A stretch of DNA of 6,024 nt from Oscillospiraceae bacterium (GTDB lineage Bacteria; Bacillota; Clostridia; Saccharofermentanales; Saccharofermentanaceae): the NCBI GenBank assembly GCA_902803695.1, contig CADCQX010000019.1:1-6024 (forward strand), read 5' to 3'. The notes beneath the pieces were generated by a model. That model had not been told where the DNA came from, ran no database searches, and saw only the letters and a list, made by a program, of their open reading frames with translations. A program made the translations under genes and the position numbers. Shown here piece by piece: positions 1 to 4,969 of the stretch; the first letter of the stretch is position 1; each line of letters starts with the position of its first letter.

Positions 1-36
1 CTTATGAGCAAAGAGCTGTAAATTCATCTTAATCAT
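1..36 (-). CDS. rpmA: 50S ribosomal protein L27, 5' end only (partial)
   Basis: The first 12 codons read MIKMNLQLFAHK and then run off the window. This matches the start of Bacillota L27, where a short N-terminal extension with the pattern LQxFA precedes the mature protein (AxKKG...). In this group the extension is removed by the protease Prp before or during 50S assembly, and mature L27 reaches close to the peptidyl transferase centre. The expected cut is between F9 and A10. The usual LQFFA is LQLFA here. The ATG at 36 is chosen because a near-consensus ribosome binding site (51-45) sits 8 nt upstream; ATG at 27 (M4) is internal to the known extension. The gene lies 21 nt after prp and is third in the operon after rplU and prp. 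Identity rests on few residues, but context and motif agree strongly. Confidence 0.9.
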   Translation of the reverse strand, partial: MIKMNLQLFAHK

Positions 37-44
37 AGTGATTA

Positions 45-51
45 CACCTCC
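45..51 (-). promoter_or_regulatory. Ribosome binding site of rpmA
   Basis: GGAGGTG lies 8 nt before the rpmA ATG and is a near-perfect complement of the 16S rRNA 3' end. It fixes the rpmA start at 36 and contrasts with the absence of such a site before prp. Confidence 0.85.
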
Positions 52-57
52 GATGTT

Positions 58-414
58 CTAATTTCTTGATTCAATCAATTCGATATATTGACCATCATCA
101 TCGTTAACTGACATCTCCAAAGACCTGAACCCGACCACAACTGTGTCCATGATGGTCCTGACCTTCTCCCTCAAGCCTTCGTCAACTTCCGGGATCCTTA
201 TCTTTGCATCGACCTCATCAGTAGTAAAGTCCTGATAGATCTCGGCTGCATCCTTCAAAGAACAAAGTTCTTCGAGAGCATTAGCTGCCGTATAGAACAG
301 CGTTGACGCTGCTGCACAGATAATATCCGATCCCTGTTCCGCATAACCGGAATGGCCTGATATGTAGAGACCTTTAATATCGTCTCCTTCTCTGTCTATG
401 ATGACTGTTATCAT
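58..414 (-). CDS. prp: Ribosomal-processing cysteine protease Prp (YsxB family)
   Basis: A 118-residue protein with the Prp signature. Prp is a small cytoplasmic cysteine protease that cuts the N-terminal extension from ribosomal protein L27, which many Bacillota need for functional 50S subunits. The sequence shows GHSGYAEQGSDIICAAAS at residues 20-37, giving the catalytic pair H21 and C33 with the same 12-residue spacing as the H22/C34 pair of the Staphylococcus aureus enzyme. Length is usual for the family (about 105-120). It sits between rplU (25 nt upstream) and rpmA (21 nt downstream), the standard arrangement, and its substrate motif LQLFA is visible in the adjacent L27 start. The ATG at 414 is the first possible start because an in-frame TGA lies two codons upstream. 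No good Shine-Dalgarno sequence precedes it, so translation may depend on ribosomes finishing rplU. Confidence 0.95.
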   Translation of the reverse strand: MITVIIDREGDDIKGLYISGHSGYAEQGSDIICAAASTLFYTAANALEELCSLKDAAEIYQDFTTDEVDAKIRIPEVDEGLREKVRTIMDTVVVGFRSLEMSVNDDDGQYIELIESRN

Positions 415-439
415 ATATCAATGTTCAAGCCGTGACTTA

Positions 440-745
440 TCAAGCGTTGATAGCTGTGATACGTACACGTGTGTATGGCTGTCTGTGGCCTGCCTTACGA
501 CGGTAGCCCTTCTTAGCCTTGTACTTGAAAACAACGATCTTGTTTCCTCTACCCTGCTTAACGATCTCGCCAGCTACTGTAGCCTTGCAAGCAGAACCTG
601 CTGTGATACCAGCATCATCGCCTACTGCGAGTACGTTATCGAAAGTAATGGAATCGCCGGCTTCGCCTTCGAGCTTCTCGATGAATACCTCATCGCCAAC
701 AGCTACCTTGTACTGCTTACCGCCTGTCAAAATTACTGCGTACAT
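440..745 (-). CDS. rplU: 50S ribosomal protein L21
   Basis: A 101-residue protein, the normal length for L21, a 23S rRNA-binding protein of the large subunit. It begins MYAVILTGGKQYKVAVGD and ends with the basic family signature KYKAKKGYRRKAGHRQPYT before RVRITAINA. The start at 745 is set by the consensus ribosome binding site AGGAGGA 5 nt upstream and by homology. The open frame extends upstream to a GTG at 835, but that would lie at the predicted transcription start and add about 30 residues that L21 does not have. It is the first gene of the rplU-prp-rpmA operon and has a strong promoter at 870-842. Confidence 0.97.
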   Translation of the reverse strand: MYAVILTGGKQYKVAVGDEVFIEKLEGEAGDSITFDNVLAVGDDAGITAGSACKATVAGEIVKQGRGNKIVVFKYKAKKGYRRKAGHRQPYTRVRITAINA

Positions 746-835
746 AAGTGTCCTCCTGTTCTTCCAGTCTCGCTGCTTCACCCTAGGCATCGGCCAAAAA
801 AGGCGCGAATTTAAGAGCCCGGCGCATGCGGTCAC
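746..835 (-). promoter_or_regulatory. 5' leader of the rplU operon, candidate L21 leader
   Basis: About 90 nt separate the predicted transcription start near 835 from the rplU ATG, longer than needed for initiation. In Bacillota an 'L21 leader' RNA element is known at this place and is thought to serve feedback control by L21. Here a weak fold can be drawn: GCAU (829-826) pairs with AUGC (790-787), and GCC (823-821) with GGC (795-793), across a 2x2 internal loop. CGCATGCG at 830-823 is a short palindrome. No U-tract attenuator is obvious. The position supports the assignment; I could not match the known consensus. The ribosome binding site AGGAGGA lies at 757-751. Confidence 0.4.
751..757 (-). 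promoter_or_regulatory. Ribosome binding site of rplU
   Basis: AGGAGGA ends 5 nt before the ATG at 745. It decides the start of rplU against the longer open frame reaching GTG at 835. Confidence 0.85.
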
Positions 836-841
836 CGAAAT

Positions 842-870
842 ATACTATCATCAATGGTATTTGGTGTCAA
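842..870 (-). promoter_or_regulatory. Sigma-A type promoter of the rplU-prp-rpmA operon
   Basis: A perfect -35 TTGACA (870-865) is followed by a 17-nt spacer and a -10 TAGTAT (847-842; 4 of 6) preceded by the extended -10 dinucleotide TG (850-849). The region just upstream of the -35 is A/T-rich (ATATAAAAAACT), resembling an UP element, as is common for ribosomal protein promoters. Transcription should start near 835. An alternative -10, TATATT at 844-839, matches better (5 of 6) but leaves a 20-nt spacer. Confidence 0.75.
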
Positions 871-888
871 ACAGTTTTTTATATAGGA

Positions 889-909
889 TCAGTTAATTTT
901 CTTAACTGA
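889..909 (-). repeat. Perfect inverted repeat over the lacI-type gene stop codon
   Basis: TCAGTTAA (889-896) and TTAACTGA (902-909) are perfect 8-bp arms around a 5-nt loop. The repeat covers the last codons and the TGA stop of the regulator gene. On the minus strand it is followed by CCTATATAAAAAAC rather than a T-tract, so it does not look like a functional intrinsic terminator. It may slow RNA decay, be a weak rho-assisted stop, or be chance in an A/T-rich stretch. Confidence 0.45.
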
Positions 910-1902
910 CGCGCCATACTCGATCATGGTATCGACTTTGCGCTTTCTTGCAACACCCATATAAGTACCCGACATTCTCTCGAAAAGCATATCGGATGCT
1001 ACCCTTGCGATCTTCTCCATAGGCTGGATACCGATGGTGAGCTTAGGATTATAGATCTTAGCTACCTCAAGGTTCTCAAAACCAACAAACGAGATGTCGT
1101 TAGGAATATTCATATTGTTATCAGCCACATACAAAAGGCTACCGGACATAAGGTCATGACCTGCAGCGAATACTGCCGTAGGCGGCTGCTTGAGTGCCAT
1201 AAAGGACTTCATTCCTGCATATCCGCTCTCTTCATTTATGCTTTCCTTGAAAACATATTCAGGTCTGAACGGAATTCCGCCTTCCTGAAGTGCTCTGATA
1301 TAACCAGCAACCCTGTCATCCGTGGTAGCTACGCCGCTGCCACCTGTGATAAGAGCTATATTCTTGTGGCCGTTATCCAGGATATGCTTGATTACTTCGT
1401 AAGTGATCGACTCGTTATCGATAACAACGGAATCGCAATAATTCTCTTCATCTTCGAGATCTACGAATACCAACGGTACCTTCTCTTTACGGATCCTTGT
1501 AAAATCAGAGGACTTAACTCCGATCGGCTGCATGATGATGCCGTCAACCTGATAATCCAAAAGGAAGTCGATCTTTTCCTTGGCATTATTCGAGTGATCT
1601 TCGAAAAAATGATAGTCACAAACGATGGTCGAATAATTCTTCTCATACATAAACTGACTTACGGATGTAAGAATTGATACGCCGTAATAGTCCTTAAGGT
1701 TAGGAATAAGAACACCGATGGTCCTTGTTTTCTTTGTCTTCATTCCTCTGGCAAGAGGATTGACTTTATAGTTAAGTTCATCGATAGCTTTAAAGATCTC
1801 TGAACGCTTTGGTTCCAAAACATTTCCGCCGTTGATACACTTCGATACGGTGGATATTGACACCCCTGCTCTTTTAGCAACATCTTTGATAGTAACACTC
1901 AT
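889..1902 (-). CDS. LacI/GalR-family transcriptional regulator
   Basis: A 337-residue protein, normal length for the family: a DNA-binding dimer controlled by a small ligand, usually a sugar. The N-terminal helix-turn-helix (residues 4-24, TIKDVAKRAGVSISTVSKCI) is followed by the hinge (NPLARGMKTKKT, 48-59) and a periplasmic-binding-protein-like effector domain from IGVLIP (62) to the end, with DGIIMQP (120-126), DRVAGYIRAL (196-205) and AAGHDLMSGSL (246-256). The base-reading positions of the recognition helix are I16, S17 and K21. The hinge position that inserts into the operator minor groove, usually Leu, is M54. The common AxND of the effector domain reads AGHD. The start is ATG 1902, which places MSVTIKDVAK at the family N-terminus; a TTG at 1920 would add six residues within the ribosome binding site. 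GGGGGT precedes the ATG by about 10 nt. It lies 34 nt after the membrane protein gene, with a probable promoter of its own. The ligand and operator are unknown. Confidence 0.93.
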   Translation of the reverse strand: MSVTIKDVAKRAGVSISTVSKCINGGNVLEPKRSEIFKAIDELNYKVNPLARGMKTKKTRTIGVLIPNLKDYYGVSILTSVSQFMYEKNYSTIVCDYHFFEDHSNNAKEKIDFLLDYQVDGIIMQPIGVKSSDFTRIRKEKVPLVFVDLEDEENYCDSVVIDNESITYEVIKHILDNGHKNIALITGGSGVATTDDRVAGYIRALQEGGIPFRPEYVFKESINEESGYAGMKSFMALKQPPTAVFAAGHDLMSGSLLYVADNNMNIPNDISFVGFENLEVAKIYNPKLTIGIQPMEKIARVASDMLFERMSGTYMGVARKRKVDTMIEYGASVKKIN

Positions 1903-1925
1903 AAAATATTTGACCCCCAACAGAC

Positions 1926-1954
1926 ATTATGCCATTTTAAACCATTAAAATCAA
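1926..1954 (-). promoter_or_regulatory. Probable promoter of the LacI-family gene
   Basis: TTGATT (1954-1949; 4 of 6) and CATAAT (1931-1926; 5 of 6) are separated by 17 nt, and TG at 1934-1933 gives an extended -10. The start point would be near 1919, leaving a leader of about 17 nt that still contains the GGGGGT ribosome binding site. The -35 half lies inside the last codons of the membrane protein gene, so the regulator can be made both from this promoter and by readthrough. Confidence 0.5.
1934..1951. promoter_or_regulatory. 18-bp palindrome inside the lacI-type promoter, candidate operator
   Basis: On the minus strand ATTTTAA-TGGT-TTAAAAT has perfect 7-bp arms with a 4-bp centre. It fills the spacer between the proposed -35 and -10, a classic place for a repressor site, and would suit autoregulation. 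Against this, the arms are only A/T, LacI-family operators usually have a central CG, and the site also overlaps the membrane gene stop codon (1939-1937). Confidence 0.3.
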
Positions 1955-3400
1955 AAGAATTAAATAAATACCTGCATGAACCGTTGCCGTGAATCTTACG
2001 ACGTTGGCGTGACGCTTGACCGGCATCGCGGATATAAAAGGAAGGAAAGCGCAGAAGATCCCGCCTACCGACAACAATGCTATATCATTTCTTCCCAGCA
2101 GGGCACTTACCATAAACATTATGAAGGACGGTATCATGGTGAAAAGGAACATCATGTATGTTCCGAAGTATGAACATCCTCCGAATCCCTTGATCCTGGA
2201 TATACTGTCGCATCTTGCAACTATCATGATGGAAATAAAGTCCAAAACAAAAACAACGATTGCTGTGATCACCTTACGAGGAGAATCAAATATTCCCTTC
2301 ATTCCCCAGGCGTTATTTACAACGAGAATACCAAAGGAAAGTATTGAAACTGTAAGTATCAAAGCTAGTGAAAAAGTCTTATGAGGTCTTTTGACTTTGA
2401 AGTTCTTAAAGAGATAAGGGGTCCTGATCAAAGCCATAAGCACGAGCATCGCGCACGGGAAGATTCCTAAGATCTTAAAGATGTAGTCCTCTTTATCACC
2501 GATAATGGTCAGCACAACTAGTCCGACAGTCGTTAAGACAGCGGCAGTGAGTACGATTACCTTTGTAACGAAATCGATCTTATCCTTGTCTTCTGCAACC
2601 ATCCTGAAACGGACGACAGGTATTTTCGAGAGGAACATGAAAAGGCCGGAGATAAAAAGGGCGATAGACATGATAAATATCATGTACCAGCCGATTATGG
2701 CCTTAGAAGGCTCCTTGCCGGTCGAATAGTTCGAAGCAAGATAATCGGCAAGTTCGATCTGGAAAGAAGGCAACATGTAAAAGAACATACCGTCCCCGCT
2801 TCCGACCGATGATACGGAAAGATACCTGTTGCCCAGAGGGTTCATATAGACCTCTGACGAGAAGGTACCGCCTGTTTTCGAGGTGATTCCGAATAAGGTA
2901 TCTTCTCCGGAGAGTCTCTCATACATTATCTTGGAATCGCTCTTCTGGGCATTATCATCCGTGAAGATCGCCACATCGTGAACAGGGAAATCCGAACCCA
3001 TTCCCTCCATGGAATAATTTGTCTCAAACTTAGGATTTACCAGAACAAATCCAAGAGTATCCTCATCGGTATCAAAGAGTTTAAGTGAACTCGTTGCCGC
3101 CTCGCCCTGAGCGAGTATGACAATACTCTGGCTCCTGTAACCTCTCGGAAGGCTTATTTCCTCACCGATGCTCTGAGCTTTTACCAGATCCTTATTGAGT
3201 ATCAGGGTCTGAAAACCTGCACGACCCATTGCCATACGGAACATGGTAGCAGTAAATTTGCTGTCTGAGTTACCGTACATGACAAGTACCGGAGAATCCT
3301 TTTCATATCCCGTATAGGAATAACCGAAAAGTCCGATCTGAGCAATGAGTGCGAGGATCATAAGTATGAGCCCGAGTATAGTGACGCCTCTTAATTTCAT
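1937..3400 (-). CDS. Unrecognised nine-helix membrane protein with an outside alpha/beta hydrolase-like domain
   Basis: I do not recognise this 487-residue protein. It starts with a signal-anchor-like helix (about 5-28), then an outside region of about 205 residues (29-233), then eight hydrophobic helices near 234-258, 277-300, 306-326, 341-361, 376-396, 410-435, 439-460 and 468-487. Loops rich in Lys/Arg (259-276, 327-340, 397-409, 461-467) fall on the cytoplasmic side, which fits the positive-inside rule. The outside part reads like an alpha/beta hydrolase in element order: strand PVLVMYGNSDS (37-47), helix, strand FQTLIL (63-68), elbow-like SIVILAQGEAA (92-102), strand GFVLVNP (117-123), strand DVAIFTDDN (142-150), and a final helix (213-225). 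The Ser of the usual GxSxG elbow aligns with G99 and no catalytic His is evident, so it is probably not an active hydrolase. The ATG is 2 nt after the MurC-like gene, with its binding site AAGGA (3414-3410) inside that gene's last codons, which suggests coupled translation and a cell-envelope role. Confidence 0.85.
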   Translation of the reverse strand: MKLRGVTILGLILMILALIAQIGLFGYSYTGYEKDSPVLVMYGNSDSKFTATMFRMAMGRAGFQTLILNKDLVKAQSIGEEISLPRGYRSQSIVILAQGEAATSSLKLFDTDEDTLGFVLVNPKFETNYSMEGMGSDFPVHDVAIFTDDNAQKSDSKIMYERLSGEDTLFGITSKTGGTFSSEVYMNPLGNRYLSVSSVGSGDGMFFYMLPSFQIELADYLASNYSTGKEPSKAIIGWYMIFIMSIALFISGLFMFLSKIPVVRFRMVAEDKDKIDFVTKVIVLTAAVLTTVGLVVLTIIGDKEDYIFKILGIFPCAMLVLMALIRTPYLFKNFKVKRPHKTFSLALILTVSILSFGILVVNNAWGMKGIFDSPRKVITAIVVFVLDFISIMIVARCDSISRIKGFGGCSYFGTYMMFLFTMIPSFIMFMVSALLGRNDIALLSVGGIFCAFLPFISAMPVKRHANVVRFTATVHAGIYLILLILMV

Positions 3401-3402
3401 TA

Positions 3403-4851
3403 TTATCTTTCCTTCTTAACAAGTTCGTCGCCGAGTTCCCTGATATCCTCAGGTCCCAAGATAAGGATCAGGTCATCCTGTCCGACCAGCTCATCAAGTC
3501 TTCCGATTATATCTTCTTTCTTCTCGAAAAACTCCGAGTCACCGCCACGCTTGTTGATCTCATTCGAAATATCAAGACTTGAGATCTCATGTGTGTTGAT
3601 CTCACGATCACTGAAGATCTCTGAGAACAAGACCTTCTTACAAGGCAGAAGCGATGTAACGTAATCTTCGAAGAGCATCTTGGTGCGGTTGAAAGTCAAA
3701 GGCTGGAACACAACCCACATATTCTTATGTGGCATGTGGCTCGCAGCTTCGATCGTAGCTCTGGCTGCCGCAGGATGGTGCGCATAATCTACGACGACTG
3801 TAGCACCCCTATATGTTCCCTTTGTCGTATATCTTCCGTCAGCACCCTTAAATTCGTTAAGTGCCTTAAGACATGCTGAAGGCTCTCCGCCGTTAAGCAA
3901 AGCACAACAAAGTGCGATGAGGCTGTTGTCGATATTGTGTTTTCCAGGGATCTTAAGCTCGGCTCTTCCGATCTTATTTCCCATGAACCACACGTCAAAC
4001 TGAGGAAGTCCGCCGTCATATGAGATATTATCGGCAGCCATATCAGGTTCTTTTCCCGTATAGGCACATGCTTCACCCTTGATTCCGCATGTATAGACCT
4101 TGAACATCTCCCTGCCTTCATTCTTCCACTTCTCGGAAGCGATCTTAAGGCTCTCGGCAGTGTTCTTACAGTGTCCCGTTACTACAACGTTTCCGCCGTC
4201 ACAAAGCTTATCAAGGAACAAAGCAAAAACATCGATAACATCCTGCAGCAAAGGATAGCAGTCAACATGGTCGTGATCTATATTCGTGATGGCTGCAGTT
4301 GTTGACGAGAAATTTAGGAATGATCTCTTAAACTCGCATGCTTCAGATACGAGAAGGTCTTTTCCCTTACCAAGTCTTACTGTTCCGTTGAACGAATAGA
4401 AATCAGCTCCGAGATGGACTGTCGGATCCTTCTCACTCTCAAGGAGCATAAGGGATGTCATTGCTGTCGTTGTAGTCTTTCCGTGCGTACCGGAAATATT
4501 GATGACCGATCCGTAACTCTCGGTTATCATTCCGAGGAATTCAGATCTGTCAAACATCGTAATGTTATTGTCCATCGCATACTTGACTTCTTTGTTTGTA
4601 GGAAGACAAGCCGCTGTCTTTACTATGTAATCAGGCTTGAACTCGATAAGGTTCTCCTCGACCTGAGAATCATATACAGTGATCCCCTTGTCCTTCAGCA
4701 TCTCCGTTCTCTCAGACGGATTCATGTCGGAACCTCCGACCTTAAAACCGTATCCCTGGGCCAAAAGAGCCAGTCCGCTCATTGAGATACCGCCGATACC
4801 TATAAAGTATATTTTCGAACCGGATTCGAGTTTATTCAAACCTCTTTGCAT
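3403..4851 (-). CDS. murC: MurC-family UDP-N-acetylmuramate--L-alanine ligase (or close paralogue)
   Basis: A 482-residue Mur ligase. MurC couples ATP hydrolysis to addition of L-Ala to UDP-MurNAc in the cytoplasm, the first step of the peptidoglycan stem peptide. Domains appear in order: the N-terminal UDP-binding domain with IYFIGIGGISMSGLA (14-28), the ATPase domain with P-loop SGTHGKTTTT (120-129), SEACEFKRSFL (169-179) and TNIDHDHVD (189-197), the nucleotide-contact motif PGKHNIDNSL (302-311), and the C-terminal domain with VDYAHHP (354-360) and FQPLTFNRT (382-390). The N-terminal and central motifs fit clostridial MurC. The C-terminal ones depart from the usual forms: GRY for RRF (339-341), VDY for DDY, QPLTFNRT for QPHxYxRT, and LGPEDI for GAGDI. 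A paralogue acting on another UDP-muramyl substrate, or an Mpl-like recycling ligase, is therefore possible. The ATG at 4851 has an excellent ribosome binding site, and a promoter and palindrome lie just upstream. It overlaps nothing and leads into the membrane protein gene after 2 nt. Confidence 0.88.
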   Translation of the reverse strand: MQRGLNKLESGSKIYFIGIGGISMSGLALLAQGYGFKVGGSDMNPSERTEMLKDKGITVYDSQVEENLIEFKPDYIVKTAACLPTNKEVKYAMDNNITMFDRSEFLGMITESYGSVINISGTHGKTTTTAMTSLMLLESEKDPTVHLGADFYSFNGTVRLGKGKDLLVSEACEFKRSFLNFSSTTAAITNIDHDHVDCYPLLQDVIDVFALFLDKLCDGGNVVVTGHCKNTAESLKIASEKWKNEGREMFKVYTCGIKGEACAYTGKEPDMAADNISYDGGLPQFDVWFMGNKIGRAELKIPGKHNIDNSLIALCCALLNGGEPSACLKALNEFKGADGRYTTKGTYRGATVVVDYAHHPAAARATIEAASHMPHKNMWVVFQPLTFNRTKMLFEDYVTSLLPCKKVLFSEIFSDREINTHEISSLDISNEINKRGGDSEFFEKKEDIIGRLDELVGQDDLILILGPEDIRELGDELVKKER

Positions 4852-4853
4852 TA

Positions 4854-4866
4854 GATCACCTTCTTA
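4854..4866 (-). promoter_or_regulatory. Extended ribosome binding site of the MurC-like gene
   Basis: TAAGAAGGTGATC matches 12 of 13 bases of the full complement of the 16S rRNA 3' tail (TAAGGAGGTGATC). It ends 2 nt before the ATG, with about 7 nt from the GG core to the start. It fixes the start at 4851 and suggests efficient translation. Confidence 0.8.
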
Positions 4867-4881
4867 AAAAATCGCATAGAA

Positions 4882-4910
4882 ATAGTATTGCACAATATTA
4901 CAAATTTAAA
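4882..4910 (-). promoter_or_regulatory. Probable promoter of the MurC-like gene and membrane protein operon
   Basis: TTTAAA (4910-4905; 4 of 6) and TACTAT (4887-4882; 4 of 6) have a 17-nt spacer, with a start near 4875 and a leader of about 24 nt. A promoter is expected here because a strong terminator closes ftsH just upstream. The match is only moderate and the -35 runs into the terminator T-tract, so the exact hexamers are uncertain. Confidence 0.4.
4883..4900. promoter_or_regulatory. 18-bp imperfect palindrome over the MurC-like gene promoter, candidate operator
   Basis: On the minus strand TAATATTG-TG-CAATACTA has 8-bp arms with one mismatch around a 2-bp centre. It covers most of the promoter spacer and five bases of the -10, where a bound protein would block RNA polymerase. 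The centre is TG/CA rather than the CG usual for LacI-family sites, and it differs from the palindrome at 1934-1951, so the binding protein is unknown. Confidence 0.4.
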
Positions 4911-4953
4911 AAGAAAAAATAAAGGACTGCTCCATAGATAACGGAACAGTCCT
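4908..4953 (-). terminator. Rho-independent terminator of ftsH
   Basis: The arms AGGACTGTTCC (4953-4943) and GGAGCAGTCCT (4933-4923) form an 11-bp RNA stem with one G-U pair and a 9-nt loop. It is followed by TTATTTTTTCTTTTT (4922-4908). It begins 16 nt after the ftsH stop codon and separates ftsH from the MurC-like operon. There is no matching T-tract on the other strand, so it works in one direction. Confidence 0.93.
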
Positions 4954-4969
4954 AAAATATAAATCAAGA

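Noticed and set aside
746..835. A longer rplU frame beginning at GTG 835
   Set aside because: It would begin at the predicted transcription start, add about 30 residues absent from L21 proteins, and ignore the consensus ribosome binding site 5 nt before the ATG at 745.
889..909. The hairpin at the end of the regulator gene as an intrinsic terminator
   Set aside because: The stem is A/T-rich and no T-tract follows it in the direction of transcription.
1156..1677. A plus-strand open frame of 173 codons opposite the LacI-family gene
   Set aside because: It mirrors a clear family member, has no recognisable protein features and no supporting ribosome binding site; similar plus-strand frames at 398-814, 4414-4785 and 5075-5473 fail for the same reasons.
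1903..1920. TTG at 1920 as start of the LacI-family gene
   Set aside because: It would add six residues before the standard MSVTIKDVAK start, and its codons contain the G-rich stretch that best serves as the ribosome binding site for ATG 1902.
1937..3400. The membrane protein as a lipid II flippase (MurJ-like) or a rod-shape SEDS protein because of its MurC neighbour
   Set aside because: MurJ has about 14 helices and SEDS proteins about 10, without a 200-residue outside domain after the first helix; no family motif of either is visible.
4883..4900. The palindrome upstream of the MurC-like gene as a LacI-family operator
   Set aside because: It lacks the central CG typical of the family and does not resemble the palindrome at the regulator's own promoter, so it is kept only as a site for an unknown protein.
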